Assembly (NCBI RefSeq): GCF_002242685.1
Contig: NZ_NBIM01000001.1
Span: 1,550,001 to 1,614,000 of the forward strand
From: Oceanimonas doudoroffii
GTDB lineage: Bacteria; Pseudomonadota; Gammaproteobacteria; Enterobacterales; Aeromonadaceae
Reading direction: 5' to 3'
Length of the DNA stretch: 64,000 nucleotides
Shown: piece after piece, positions 1-9,155 of the stretch
Layout of the letters: every line of letters starts with the position of its first letter
How positions within the stretch are numbered: position 1 is the stretch's first letter
Program-made: the position numbers and the translations under genes
The notes under the pieces: generated by a model
What the model was told of the DNA's origin: nothing
Database searches by the model: none
Seen by the model: only the letters and a program-made list of their open reading frames with translations

Positions 1-124
1 TGCCCAGAGGCTTGTTGCGCATAGGGGCCTGGCGTTCCTTCTGACTGGTCCACAGTCCATGGATCAGCAGGGCGGCAATGGCAATGGCGCCCAGAATAAT
101 CAAGATAATTCGCAAATCCTGCAT
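1..124 (-). CDS. zipA: Cell division protein ZipA (5' end only)
   Basis: The 41 visible codons read [20 protein letters not shown], then [21 protein letters not shown]. This is the N-terminal membrane anchor and basic linker start of ZipA, the inner-membrane protein that tethers FtsZ filaments at the division ring. The gene leaves the window at position 1, so the FtsZ-binding C-terminal domain is not seen. Divergent zipA and cysZ is a familiar gammaproteobacterial arrangement and supports the call. Confidence 0.85.
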   Translation of the reverse strand, partial: MQDLRIILIILGAIAIAALLIHGLWTSQKERQAPMRNKPLG

Positions 125-383
125 TATCGTTTCTCTGTCTTGTTATTGCCGGCCGAGCCGCAGGCCCCGGCACAATCCCGAATACTGCCGACAAGGGTAT
201 GTTTACCATGCGGGTTTGACAAGAGTCTGACAGGCACCAGTCACATAAAATCATGACCTTTATCGCCTCAAAGCGGGGTTTAAGCAAGAAAAATGGCTGC
301 GACAGCGCATTTCGCGCCGTATCAGCGACGGTGGCGGTTGCTGGTAAGCTTCTTTAAAATGAGCGCTCGGTTACTTTTGGAAC
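125..383. promoter_or_regulatory. zipA-cysZ divergent intergenic region
   Basis: These 259 bp separate two divergent genes, so both promoters should lie here. A TTGACA hexamer is present on the + strand near 217, but no well-spaced -10 box follows it. I cannot assign a promoter with confidence and see no gene. Confidence 0.4.
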
Positions 384-1151
384 ATGTTTATGTCTGCCAG
401 TTATCACAGCGCCAGCGGGCCCCAATATCTGATGAAGGGCCTGTCATTGATCAATGAGCGGGATTTGCGTCCCTTTGTGATTATCCCCTTGCTGGTCAAC
501 CTGCTGCTGTTTGGCGGCGCCTTCTACTATCTGTTTGTGCAGCTGGAAGCGGTGTTCACCTGGCTGGCGGAGCAGACTCCCGACTACCTGCACTGGCTGG
601 GCTACCTGCTGTGGCCGCTGGCCCTGGTGACCATAGCGATGGGCTTTTCCTTCGTGTTTACCGGTTTTGCCAATATGCTGGCGGCTCCCTTTAATGGCCT
701 GCTGGCCGAACGGGTGGAGCTCAAGCTAACCGGTAATCCGGTGCCCGACAGCGGCTGGCTCGATCTGATCAAGGACACCCCTCGCATGCTGGGTAGAGAG
801 TGGCGCAAAATGGCTTATTACCTGCCCCGGGCGCTGGGCTGCCTGTTATTGTTTCTGGTGCCCGTGGTGGGCCAGACCCTGGCGCCGCTTATCTGGTTTG
901 CCTTTAGCGCCTGGATGATGGCCATTCAGTATTGCGACTACCCCTTTGACAACCACAAAATCGACTTCAGCCTGATGCAACGCGAGCTCGGCACTCGTCG
1001 CCGGCTGACCTGGGGCTTTGGTGCCAGCGTGACCCTGTGCTCAAGCCTGCCCTTTATCAATTTGCTGGTGATGCCGGTGGCGGTGTGCGGTGCCACCGCC
1101 CTGTGGGTGGATCACTTTTACCAGCTGCGTACCGGACCGGTGTCGAGGTGA
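384..1151 (+). CDS. cysZ: Sulfate transporter CysZ
   Basis: CysZ is an inner-membrane sulfate permease that feeds cysteine biosynthesis. The 255-residue product has the usual family length, the N-terminal motif SGPQYLMKGLSLI, and several long hydrophobic segments (about residues 30-55, 70-100, 145-180 and 205-240). The ATG at 384 and a second ATG at 390 are both possible starts; neither has a strong ribosome binding site. The last 34 bp overlap the convergent mepK. cysK lies about 2.4 kb downstream, separated by two cell-wall genes on the other strand. Confidence 0.9.
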   Translation: MFMSASYHSASGPQYLMKGLSLINERDLRPFVIIPLLVNLLLFGGAFYYLFVQLEAVFTWLAEQTPDYLHWLGYLLWPLALVTIAMGFSFVFTGFANMLAAPFNGLLAERVELKLTGNPVPDSGWLDLIKDTPRMLGREWRKMAYYLPRALGCLLLFLVPVVGQTLAPLIWFAFSAWMMAIQYCDYPFDNHKIDFSLMQRELGTRRRLTWGFGASVTLCSSLPFINLLVMPVAVCGATALWVDHFYQLRTGPVSR

Positions 1152-1666
1152 ACAAAGTTGGAGCCGGGGTAATAGCCCACGCCGCCCACCGCCAGCTTGC
1201 GGGCGGCCTGGCGCAGGTTGGCCAACTCCACGCCGGGCAGGCGCAAATCAATGGCCTGGCCCTTCATGTGATAGCTCTTCTTGGCCACCCCGGAGCTGGT
1301 TTTGCGCAGCATGGCATTGGTGGCCGGTGAACGGTAGCCGGAAATAATCTGGATTTCGCCCTGTTTGCCCAGGCGGTGCTGCAACAAAAACAGCTGGTCA
1401 AACAGCTTGGGATCGATGGCATGCACCTCGTTGGTACGAAAGTCACGCATCACCTTGTTGAACGAAGCCAGGCCGTCATCAATGTAGTGACCTTCTTCCC
1501 AGAAGCTGGCGCTGACCTGCTCGCCGGTGTGCAGGTTGTGCAGGCTGAGCTTGCGTACCGGCGCCGAACGACTGGCCCGAGCCTGGCCGGGCACCATGAG
1601 TGCGGCGGCACTCAGCCCTCCCAGGCCCATTAAAAAACGGCGGCGATCCACATGGCGTTTCAGCAT
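1118..1666 (-). CDS. mepK: DUF882/M15-family murein endopeptidase, MepK (YcbK) type
   Basis: The 182-residue protein begins with a twin-arginine signal (RRRFLMG, then a hydrophobic stretch ending near QARA) and so should be exported folded by Tat. The M15-type zinc-binding pattern is visible: SGYRSPATN, then SYHMKGQAIDLRLPG, and FVHLDTGPVRSW at the C-terminus. E. coli MepK cleaves L,D-cross-links in peptidoglycan. An AGGAGG sits five bases before the start. It follows the L,D-transpeptidase gene on the same strand, so maker and cutter of the same cross-link are probably co-transcribed. Its 3' end overlaps cysZ by 34 bp. Confidence 0.85.
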   Translation of the reverse strand: MLKRHVDRRRFLMGLGGLSAAALMVPGQARASRSAPVRKLSLHNLHTGEQVSASFWEEGHYIDDGLASFNKVMRDFRTNEVHAIDPKLFDQLFLLQHRLGKQGEIQIISGYRSPATNAMLRKTSSGVAKKSYHMKGQAIDLRLPGVELANLRQAARKLAVGGVGYYPGSNFVHLDTGPVRSW

Positions 1667-1822
1667 ACAACCTCCTGAGCAATGCGTGAGTCGGCCGCCC
1701 TACACAGGGTGTGGGACGGCCCGATTAATACGACAAAAGTGAGCGCAAGCTAACCTGAATAAACACGCCAGATCAACAACCAATGGTTATAAGGAGTCGC
1801 AAAAGCGAGACTCAAGACTCAT

Positions 1823-3289
1823 TCAGGTTTGGCTGTCGCGACGGGCAAAGGGGTCATTGAGAGACAGGTCGAAGTCGTAGATATCGTCACGAAAGCGGGG
1901 CAGGCCGTCTTCACCCAGCCAGCCGCGCCAGTACACCATAAAGATCGGCAACGGCTCGCTCACCGGAAGCCAGCGGGTATGGCGTGTGGCTTTCAGCGCC
2001 GCCAGCCGCTCCGGGCTCCAGCGATCACTCAGCAGCCACAGCGCCAGTTGCTCGGCGTTGGCCACCCGCACGCAACCCGAGCTCAGCGCCCGGCTGTCCC
2101 GGGCAAACAACCCTCGGGCGGGCGTGTCGTGCAGATAGATGGCCTCGTTGTTGGGCAGATGAAACTTCCACGCTCCCAGGGCATTAAGGTTGCCGGGCCG
2201 TTGCCGCAAGCGAAAGGGAAAGCGGTTTTCCGTGTACAACACAAACCGCCATTCTTCGTCGGGTACCACGCGACCGCTGCCGTCGAGCACCTCAAACCCC
2301 TGACGGGCAATGTAGCCGGGATCCTTATACAAACGGGGCACTATGTCCTTGTTGATGATGGAGCGAGGCACATTCCAGGGCGGATTGACCACCACATTGG
2401 TAATGTTGCTGTGCATGATGGGGGTTTTTCGGCTGTCCTGCCCCACGATCACGTCGCTTTCCAGCACCATCACCTGCCGCTGATACAGCCGCAGTCGGTA
2501 TTCGGGAATGTTCACCAACAAGTAGGAGGCCGGCAGACTGTCGCCGATCAGGGTGCGCAGCATGCTGCGCATCAGCAGCTGGGCCCGGCTGCGGGGCAAC
2601 ACATCGAGCCAGGCATAGGTGTGCGGCCCGACCACACCGTCCACCTGCAGACCGTGGCGATGCTGAAAACGCGCCACCGCCGCCGCCAGCGCCTGATCAA
2701 AAACGTTGTCGTCGCCGGTTTCTTCCGGCTCAAGGGCCGGCTCCATGTCCCCTAACCGCTGCAGCCGCTGGCGCAGCAGCGCTACCGCCGGCCCTTGCTC
2801 TCCCGGACGCAGGGTGGGGCCGGCCAGAGCGGGCCAGGGCTCGTCGGCCATGGCCAGCAAACGGGCCAGCTGCTGTTTGAGGATGTCATAGTCGCCGTAA
2901 CCGGGGATCTGCGTTCGCACCAGCGCCAGCAGGTTGTTGTTCAGCCTCGCCTCATGCAGCCCCGCAATCTCTGCCTCGCTGGCCACCAGTGCCAGATCCC
3001 GAGTTTGCAGATACTGGCGTTGCTCAAAGTTCAGGGTGGCCCACTGCCGCCAGAAGGCCGCCAGCCCCAGCCACAGGCTGTCGTCCGCCGCATCTGAGGC
3101 GGTTTCCGGCGACACCGCCTGCTGCCAGCGGAGGGTGAGTTCGGGGTGGACATCGGCCAGGGCCAGCTCCAGCCCCAGCTGATGCAACTGCAGCCGCGCC
3201 TCGGGGGAGCCCTGCCAGGAAGACGCCAGGGCCGTGCCGCTAAGCAGCAGCATGCTCCACAGCCAGATTGTCATGCCGATTTTTTTCAT
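1823..3289 (-). CDS. ldtD: L,D-transpeptidase, LdtD (YcbB) type
   Basis: This exported enzyme forms 3-3 cross-links in peptidoglycan. I start it at the ATG at 3289 because it opens a clean signal peptide (MKKIGMTIWLWSMLLLSGTALA); the open frame runs on upstream to 3499, but that part reads like leader sequence. From this start the protein has 488 residues, shorter than E. coli LdtD (about 615). It has a peptidoglycan-binding domain (LRPGEQGPAVALLRQRLQRL to DGVVGPHTYAWL) and a YkuD catalytic domain with IYLHD and SSGCVRV, the cysteine being about residue 406. mepK follows 156 bp downstream on the same strand. Confidence 0.88.
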   Translation of the reverse strand: MKKIGMTIWLWSMLLLSGTALASSWQGSPEARLQLHQLGLELALADVHPELTLRWQQAVSPETASDAADDSLWLGLAAFWRQWATLNFEQRQYLQTRDLALVASEAEIAGLHEARLNNNLLALVRTQIPGYGDYDILKQQLARLLAMADEPWPALAGPTLRPGEQGPAVALLRQRLQRLGDMEPALEPEETGDDNVFDQALAAAVARFQHRHGLQVDGVVGPHTYAWLDVLPRSRAQLLMRSMLRTLIGDSLPASYLLVNIPEYRLRLYQRQVMVLESDVIVGQDSRKTPIMHSNITNVVVNPPWNVPRSIINKDIVPRLYKDPGYIARQGFEVLDGSGRVVPDEEWRFVLYTENRFPFRLRQRPGNLNALGAWKFHLPNNEAIYLHDTPARGLFARDSRALSSGCVRVANAEQLALWLLSDRWSPERLAALKATRHTRWLPVSEPLPIFMVYWRGWLGEDGLPRFRDDIYDFDLSLNDPFARRDSQT

Positions 3290-3472
3290 CACTGAATATC
3301 CGTCACTCCGCCCGGGATCAGGACCGGACCCAGGGCCGATTATGTTCCTTACTGTAACCATCGCCGTTGACTTCATGGTCATGCCGCACAGACGACCGCG
3401 AATGACTCCCGAATGGCGGGTTTCAATCGATGATAAAACACGAAAAACAAGGAATATGATTTTATCATTTAA

Positions 3473-3490
3473 TAACATATTGTTATAACA
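3473..3490. promoter_or_regulatory. AT-rich overlapping palindromes upstream of cysK
   Basis: Two overlapping palindromes, TAACATATTGTTA (3473-3485) and TGTTATAACA (3481-3490), lie in an unusually AT-rich patch between the divergent ldtD and cysK. They could be an operator for either gene. A CysB site would make sense for cysK, but I cannot recognise one. Confidence 0.35.
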
Positions 3491-3575
3491 AATCGTCACT
3501 TCTCATTCCCGCAGGAAAGATTAAGCTGACATGGTAAACCCTCTTTCATGATCATTTACATCAGGGATAGCCACA

Positions 3576-4544
3576 ATGAGCAAGATTTTTGAAGATAACT
3601 CTCTCACCATTGGCCGTACACCTCTGGTCAGGCTGAACCGGGTCGCCAAGGGCCGTGTCTTTGCCAAGGTGGAAAGCCGCAACCCGAGCTTCAGCGTCAA
3701 GTGCCGCATTGGCGCCAACATGATCTGGGACGCGGAAAAGCGCGGTGAACTGGTTGCCGGCAAGGAACTGATTGAGCCCACCAGCGGCAACACCGGCATC
3801 GCCCTGGCCTTTGTCGCCGCTTCCCGTGGCTATCCCATTACCCTGACCATGCCCAACACCATGAGCCTGGAGCGTCGTCAGCTGCTCAAGGCCCTGGGTG
3901 CCAACCTGGTGCTGACCGATGGCGCCAAGGGTATGAAGGGCGCCATTGAAAAGGCAATGGAGCTGAAAGAATCCCAGCCCGAGAAATATGTACTGCTGCA
4001 GCAGTTCAACAACCCCGCCAACCCGGAGATTCATGAAAAGACCACGGGTCCGGAAATCTGGGAAGACACCGACGGCGAAGTGGATGTGTTCGTGGCTGGC
4101 GTGGGCACTGGCGGCACCCTGACCGGCGTGTCCCGCTATATCAAAAACACCCAGGGCAAGGCCATTACCACGGTGGCGGTTGAGCCGGTGGAATCCCCGG
4201 TGATCACCCAGGCCCTGGCCGGCCAGGAAATCAAGCCCGGCCCGCACAAGATTCAGGGCATTGGTGCCGGCTTCATTCCCGGCAACCTGGATCTGTCTCT
4301 GATCGACCGGGTTGAGCAGATCAGCAGCGAAGACGCCATCGAGATGGCCCGCCGCCTGATGAAGGACGAAGGCATTCTCGCCGGCATCAGCTCTGGCGCT
4401 GCCGTGGTGGCCGCCAACCGTATTGCCGAACTGCCCGAGTTCGCCGACAAGAACATCGTGGTGATCCTGCCCAGCTCCGGTGAGCGTTACCTGAGCACCG
4501 CCCTGTTCCAGGGCATCTTTACCGAGCAGGAACTGCAACAGTAA
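3576..4544 (+). CDS. cysK: Cysteine synthase A (O-acetylserine sulfhydrylase)
   Basis: CysK is the PLP enzyme that makes cysteine from O-acetylserine and sulfide in the cytoplasm. At 322 residues it is the normal length. The PLP lysine is K42 in [14 protein letters not shown]. The substrate loop [11 protein letters not shown] and the phosphate-binding [10 protein letters not shown] are intact, and GISSGAA is near the C-terminus. A strong terminator follows immediately. In enterobacteria and vibrios ptsH, ptsI and crr come next; here only crr does. Confidence 0.96.
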   Translation: MSKIFEDNSLTIGRTPLVRLNRVAKGRVFAKVESRNPSFSVKCRIGANMIWDAEKRGELVAGKELIEPTSGNTGIALAFVAASRGYPITLTMPNTMSLERRQLLKALGANLVLTDGAKGMKGAIEKAMELKESQPEKYVLLQQFNNPANPEIHEKTTGPEIWEDTDGEVDVFVAGVGTGGTLTGVSRYIKNTQGKAITTVAVEPVESPVITQALAGQEIKPGPHKIQGIGAGFIPGNLDLSLIDRVEQISSEDAIEMARRLMKDEGILAGISSGAAVVAANRIAELPEFADKNIVVILPSSGERYLSTALFQGIFTEQELQQ

Positions 4545-4557
4545 TCAGCCGTGATTC

Positions 4558-4583
4558 AAAAGGCGCCGCAAGGCGCCTTTTTT
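4558..4583 (+). terminator. Intrinsic terminator after cysK
   Basis: The stem AAAAGGCGCC pairs with GGCGCCTTTT around a four-base loop and ends in six T, 14 bp after the cysK stop codon. Confidence 0.9.
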
Positions 4584-4738
4584 ATGATGTGAATGACGCC
4601 TCGAGGAAACCGGCACACAGCCGATATGGCACTCGTTAAACACGTCGTTCAGGATGAATGTAACGCCGCCAGTGAGGACAAACTACTCTCCCTCCAGAGC
4701 ATGCCGCGCTCGCAAACTTTTCCCATGCGCAACGGCTG

Positions 4739-4766
4739 TTTACCTGCTTTGGGGCCGTGCTATCAT
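4739..4766 (+). promoter_or_regulatory. Possible sigma-70 promoter of crr
   Basis: TTTACC (4739-4744) and TATCAT (4761-4766) are 16 bp apart, about 30 bp before the crr start. The preceding cysK terminator means crr needs its own promoter. The rest of the 252-bp gap shows no gene. Confidence 0.4.
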
Positions 4767-4796
4767 CATCGGTTGAATCCTTCAGGAGCTTAGGCA

Positions 4797-5306
4797 ATGG
4801 GTCTGTTCGATAAACTGAAAAAAATGGTGTCAGACGACACAAATGATGCCAACACCATAGAGGTGTTCGCTCCCCTCTCCGGTGAAATCGTGCCTCTTGA
4901 GGAAGTGCCCGATGTGGTGTTCGCCGAGAAAATCGTGGGTGACGGCATCGCCATCAAGCCCAGCGGCAACAAAATGGTGGCCCCCTGCGACGGCACCATC
5001 GGCAAAATCTTTGAAACCAACCACGCCTTTTCTATTGAGTCCGACTCCGGCCTTGAGATGTTCGTGCATTTCGGCATTGATACCGTCGAGCTAAAAGGCG
5101 AAGGCTTTACCCGCATCGCCCAGGAAGGCCAGCAGGTGAAAAAAGGCGAGACCATTCTGGAGTTCGATTTGGTCCTGCTGGAGCAAAAGGCCAAGTCTAC
5201 CCTCGCTCCCGTGGTGATTTCCAACATGGACGAGGTCAAGGATCTGAGCAAGCTCAGCGGCATTGTGACCCAGGGTGAGAGTGTGATCCTGCGGGTGAGG
5301 AAGTAA
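4797..5306 (+). CDS. crr: PTS glucose-type enzyme IIA (EIIA-Glc)
   Basis: EIIA-Glc is a soluble phosphocarrier. It takes phosphate from HPr, passes it to sugar permeases, and controls adenylate cyclase and non-PTS sugar uptake. The 169 residues match the family length. The two active-site histidines are H76 (TNHAFSIES) and H91 (MFVHFGIDTVELKG), the latter being the phosphorylated one. An AGGAG lies just upstream. The usual upstream partners ptsH and ptsI are absent between cysK and crr. The HlyU-family gene follows by 5 bp and is probably co-transcribed. Confidence 0.95.
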   Translation: MGLFDKLKKMVSDDTNDANTIEVFAPLSGEIVPLEEVPDVVFAEKIVGDGIAIKPSGNKMVAPCDGTIGKIFETNHAFSIESDSGLEMFVHFGIDTVELKGEGFTRIAQEGQQVKKGETILEFDLVLLEQKAKSTLAPVVISNMDEVKDLSKLSGIVTQGESVILRVRK

Positions 5307-5311
5307 CCCCC

Positions 5312-5590
5312 ATGTTCGGCTGGCTCACCAGACTGTTTTCTTCTTCCGCTCCTGCCGGCCCCCGTTTTGAAGCGGTGGAATACAAGGGTTTTGTCATTCA
5401 TCCCGAGCCCGGCGCCGAGGGCGGACAATACCGGCTGCAGGGACGCATTGTGCAACTAAAAGACGGCGAGCGGCGGGAATACCGGCTGATAAGGGCCGAT
5501 CTGCTGCCCAGTGCCGAGCAGGCCGCCGAGCTGATGATCGGAAAGGCCCAACGCCTCATCGACGAAAACGGTGAGCGCCTGTTTGACTGA
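5312..5590 (+). CDS. HlyU-family small protein
   Basis: The 92-residue product fits the HlyU family in length and in its core motifs, YKGFVIHPEPGAEGGQYRLQG and IRADLLPSAEQAAELMIGKAQ. HlyU in Vibrio is a transcriptional activator of haemolysin genes; in most bacteria the family's role is unknown, and no toxin gene is nearby. It sits 5 bp after crr, and its last 20 bp overlap the start of tmcA, which suggests one transcript. Confidence 0.75.
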   Translation: MFGWLTRLFSSSAPAGPRFEAVEYKGFVIHPEPGAEGGQYRLQGRIVQLKDGERREYRLIRADLLPSAEQAAELMIGKAQRLIDENGERLFD

Positions 5591-7577
5591 CTGGCCCGGC
5601 TTCTGCCGGCAACTGCTGCAACGGGGTGAGCGCCGGCTGCTGATAGTGAGTGGCGAGCAGGACTGGGCACAAGCCCGGGCGCAGTCCCTGCTCTCGAGTC
5701 TTGCTCCTGCACATATTCTTTGGCTGGGCGAGGCCCCGTTCGCTCAGCCGCACTGCCCCCTTGGCAAGTTTCACACCGCCCTGGGCCGGGAATATCACCA
5801 CCTGGTCTTCAATGCCTTCAGCGGCCTGCATCCGGATGCCCTTGGCGCCGCGGTGGGGGCCCTGGCCGCCGGAGGCCTGCTGGTGCTGCTGTGCCCTCCC
5901 CTGCAGCGCTGGCACGCCTATGCGGATCCGGACTTGCGCCGCTACGTGGCCTTGCCCGAGCAGGCCGAGGGGCTAAACAGCCGATTTATCACTCGAGTCA
6001 TCGCCCTGCTGCACTCCGCCCCTGGTGTATTGCTGTGGCAACAACATCGGCCGGTACCGACACTGCCGCTGCTGTCCGGCGCCCCATGGCGATTGCAACG
6101 GGACCGGCATGGTTGCCTGAACCGGCAACAACGCCATGCCCTGGCGCTGTTGCTGCGCGGCGCACGCCGCGGAGTACCCGTCGTGCTCACAGCAGACCGG
6201 GGCCGGGGCAAATCCAGCCTGTTGGGGCTGGCGGCGGGCCGGCTGTTGCGCGCCGGCAAGCGGGTGCTGCTTACCGCCCCCAGCCCGGACGCCGCTGCCC
6301 GGGCCTTAGCCCACTGCGAACCTGATCTGCCCTTTATGGCTCCCGACGCCCTGCTGGCGGAGCGGCCCGCGGCCGATGTGGTGCTGGTCGACGAAGCCGC
6401 CGCCCTGCCGGTGCCCATGCTGCTTGCGCTTGCCCGCCGCTACTGCTGCCTGTTTGCCAGCACCGAGCATGGCTACGAGGGCACCGGGCTGGGCTTTACC
6501 CTCAAATTTCAGCCGGCACTGGCCGCCCTGAGCCCGACGGTGGGCAAGGCGCATATCGGTACGCCGGCCCGCTGGAGCCAGGGTGACCCGCTGGAACCCT
6601 TGCTGTTTCGCTTGCTGGCATTGGACTCGAATCCGCCCGCGCCCCCTTCGGCCGGCGCACCGAACATGGAATGGGTCACCCGCCAGCGCCTGCTGGCCGA
6701 CGATACCCTGCTGCAGCAGGTATTTGGTCTGCTGACCCTGGCCCATTATCAGACCCGGCCGAGCGATCTGCGCCAACTGCTGGATGCCCCCGGGGTATCG
6801 CTGGCGGTGGTCTTTCGTCAGGGTGTGCCGGTAGCGGCGGCGCTGCTACAGCGGGAAGGCGAGCTGGATGGCGCCCTGGCTACCGCTATCTGGCGCGGCC
6901 AGCGCCGACCACGGGGCCATCTGCTGCCCCAATCGCTGTGTTTTCATGGCGGCCTGATGGATGCCTGTGATTTTGGCTATGCCCGCATTATGCGCATTGT
7001 GGTGCACCCGGCCTGCCAGCAGGCCGGCATCGGCTCGCAGCTGCTGGGCTGGCTCAAACAGCAGGTGAACATCGATTTTCTCGGCACCAGCTTTGGTGCC
7101 AGCCCCGAGCTGCTAACGTTCTGGAGCCGCAACGGCTTTCTTCCGGTACGCCTGGGGCTGGCCGCCGATGGTGTCAGCGGTCTGCACGCGGCCATGATGC
7201 TGTGGCCGGCATCCAGCCGCGCCCAATCAGTGCTGCATGAGTGGCAGGGGCAGTTCGGTGCCGATATGCGTGACGAAGGCCGTACCATGCCCACCGGCCT
7301 GCCTCTGCCCCCACCACGAGTCAATGAACAGCGGGACGCGCGACGCGCCCATGACTTTGCCTGTTATCACCGAGATCTGCACGCCGATCGCCCCGCCCTG
7401 CGCCGCTTTATCGCCCATCACACACCGGTACATCCGCCAACGCCACACCAGCAAGCCCTGCTGCAGGCGGCCCTGCACCCCGGCGCAGAGCCGGCCCAAG
7501 TGGCAAAACGGCTGGGCTACGCCGGGCAAAAAAGCGTGATCACGGCATTACGCCTTGCCATGAAATGCTACTTTTAG
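5571..7577 (+). CDS. tmcA: tRNA(Met) cytidine acetyltransferase TmcA
   Basis: TmcA uses acetyl-CoA and ATP to acetylate the wobble cytidine of elongator tRNA-Met. The 668 residues are the typical length. The N-terminal domain is followed by an RNA-helicase-like module with a P-loop (ADRGRGKSS, about residues 208-216) and a Walker B-like VVLVDEAAALPVP. A GNAT acetyltransferase core has IMRIVVHPACQQAGIGSQLL, and a tail domain closes the protein. The start overlaps the upstream HlyU-family gene by 20 bp, which implies translational coupling. Confidence 0.93.
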   Translation: MSACLTDWPGFCRQLLQRGERRLLIVSGEQDWAQARAQSLLSSLAPAHILWLGEAPFAQPHCPLGKFHTALGREYHHLVFNAFSGLHPDALGAAVGALAAGGLLVLLCPPLQRWHAYADPDLRRYVALPEQAEGLNSRFITRVIALLHSAPGVLLWQQHRPVPTLPLLSGAPWRLQRDRHGCLNRQQRHALALLLRGARRGVPVVLTADRGRGKSSLLGLAAGRLLRAGKRVLLTAPSPDAAARALAHCEPDLPFMAPDALLAERPAADVVLVDEAAALPVPMLLALARRYCCLFASTEHGYEGTGLGFTLKFQPALAALSPTVGKAHIGTPARWSQGDPLEPLLFRLLALDSNPPAPPSAGAPNMEWVTRQRLLADDTLLQQVFGLLTLAHYQTRPSDLRQLLDAPGVSLAVVFRQGVPVAAALLQREGELDGALATAIWRGQRRPRGHLLPQSLCFHGGLMDACDFGYARIMRIVVHPACQQAGIGSQLLGWLKQQVNIDFLGTSFGASPELLTFWSRNGFLPVRLGLAADGVSGLHAAMMLWPASSRAQSVLHEWQGQFGADMRDEGRTMPTGLPLPPPRVNEQRDARRAHDFACYHRDLHADRPALRRFIAHHTPVHPPTPHQQALLQAALHPGAEPAQVAKRLGYAGQKSVITALRLAMKCYF

Positions 7578-7680
7578 TTTCGCTCGAAACATGAACTGGG
7601 TACTCTAATGGTCTGAATGGGTCTAGTCTCTTACTGAACGGCCCAATTTTGGCATTTTTCTTCCTCCAGGAGTGACACCG

Positions 7681-9021
7681 ATGGAATGGCTCACCTCTTT
7701 GCTGACCTCTGTAAATAGCGTGGTATGGGGCGTCCCCATGCTGGTTGGTATTCTCGGCCTTGGCCTTTACCTGCAACTGGGCCTTGGCCTGATGCCCATT
7801 CGCAAGCTGGGCACCGGTTTTAAGCTGCTGTTCAGCAAGGCCGAGGCCGGTGCCGGCGAAATCTCTCCCTTCAACGCCCTGATGACGGCCCTGTCGGCCA
7901 CCATTGGTACCGGTAATATCGCCGGTGTGGCCACCGCCATCTTCTTTGGCGGTCCCGGCGCCCTGTTCTGGATGTGGATGACCGCCCTGGTGGGTATGGC
8001 CACCAAATACGCCGAGGCGGTGTGCGCGGTGAAATACCGGGAAACCGACAAACTGGGCAACCATGTGGGTGGCCCCATGTATTACATTCGCAATGGCCTC
8101 GGTGCCAAATGGGCATGGCTGGGCGTGGCCTTTGCCATCTTCGGCGGCTTTGCCGGCTTTGGCATTGGCAATACCGTGCAGGCCAACTCGGTGGCCGACG
8201 CCCTGGATGCCTCCTTTGGCATATCCCACACCATGACCGGCATTGTGCTGATGGTGCTGGTGGGCCTGGTGCTGATCGGTGGTATTCGCTGGATTTCGGA
8301 AGTCGCGGGCAAACTGGTGCCGCTGATGACGGTATCCTACTTCGCCGCCGGTATCGTGGTGCTGGCAATGAACCTGGGTGAAATTCCCGCCGCCTTTGCC
8401 CTGATCATTGAGCATGCCTTTACCCCCATCGCCGCTCAGGGTGGCTTTGCCGGCGCCGCGGTATGGGCCGCCATTCGCTTTGGTGTGGCCCGGGGCGTAT
8501 TTTCCAACGAAGCGGGCCTGGGCAGTGCGCCCATCGCTCACGCCGCCGCCAAAACCGACAACCCGGTACGTCAGGGCCTGATCGCCATGCTGGGTACCTT
8601 TATCGATACCATTATCGTGTGCTCGGTCACCGGCCTGGCCATTATCGTGACCGGCAGCTGGACCAGCGGTGAAGCCGGGGCGTCCCTCACCACCCTGGCC
8701 TTCTCCCTGGCCATTCCCGGCGGTGAATACATCGTCTCGGTAGCGCTGGCCATCTTCGCCTTCACCACCATTCTTGGCTGGAGCTTCTACGGCGAGAAAT
8801 GTGTGCAGTTCCTGTTTGGCGTCAAGGCCATCGTGCCCTTCCGCATTGCCTGGGTGCTGGCCCTGCCCATTGGCGCCACTCAGTCGCTGGAATTTATCTG
8901 GTTGCTGGCCGACACCCTGAACGCCATGATGGCCATTCCCAACCTGATCGCCCTGGCGCTGCTGAGCCCGGTGGTGTTCCGCCTGACCAAAGAGTACTTT
9001 GCCCGGCAAAAAGCGGGCTGA
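7681..9021 (+). CDS. Sodium:alanine/glycine symporter (AGCS family)
   Basis: This is a sodium-coupled importer of small neutral amino acids in the inner membrane. Family signatures include PFNALMTALSATIGTGNIAGVA, GGPGALFWMWMTALVGMATKYAEA and GVFSNEAGLGSAPIAHAAA, with roughly ten transmembrane segments. I start at the ATG at 7681, eight bases after AGGAG. A GTG at 7672, in frame, overlaps that ribosome binding site and is less likely. The protein is 446 residues. The D-serine dehydratase gene follows, so D- or L-serine or D-alanine are plausible further substrates; that is inference. Confidence 0.9.
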   Translation: MEWLTSLLTSVNSVVWGVPMLVGILGLGLYLQLGLGLMPIRKLGTGFKLLFSKAEAGAGEISPFNALMTALSATIGTGNIAGVATAIFFGGPGALFWMWMTALVGMATKYAEAVCAVKYRETDKLGNHVGGPMYYIRNGLGAKWAWLGVAFAIFGGFAGFGIGNTVQANSVADALDASFGISHTMTGIVLMVLVGLVLIGGIRWISEVAGKLVPLMTVSYFAAGIVVLAMNLGEIPAAFALIIEHAFTPIAAQGGFAGAAVWAAIRFGVARGVFSNEAGLGSAPIAHAAAKTDNPVRQGLIAMLGTFIDTIIVCSVTGLAIIVTGSWTSGEAGASLTTLAFSLAIPGGEYIVSVALAIFAFTTILGWSFYGEKCVQFLFGVKAIVPFRIAWVLALPIGATQSLEFIWLLADTLNAMMAIPNLIALALLSPVVFRLTKEYFARQKAG

Positions 9022-9033
9022 CCGAACCAAGAA

Positions 9034-9118
9034 GCGGCCTCAGGGCCGCCTCTTATCATTCAAGTTAATACTGACGATGAACTCACAAGCCGGACTGCAA
9101 GGGTCCGGCTTTGCTTGT
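9034..9118 (+). terminator. Tandem hairpins between the AGCS symporter and dsdA
   Basis: The first hairpin is GCGGCC-tcag-GGCCGC (9034-9049), followed by a weak T-rich tract. The second has a perfect 9-bp stem, AAGCCGGAC (9087-9095) with GTCCGGCTT (9103-9111), followed by TGCTTGTT. Either could end the symporter transcript; the second could also form in the dsdA leader. Confidence 0.55.
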
Positions 9119-9155
9119 TATACTGGCGCCAGCTTGTATTCAGGACACCCTTTCC

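Noticed and set aside
7540..9030. A 496-codon minus-strand open frame opposite the AGCS symporter
   Set aside because: Its translation is Gly/His/Gln-rich with no domain, and the plus strand carries a clear symporter. High GC makes long antisense frames common here; similar ones at 11823-13160 and 9504-10586 were dropped for the same reason.
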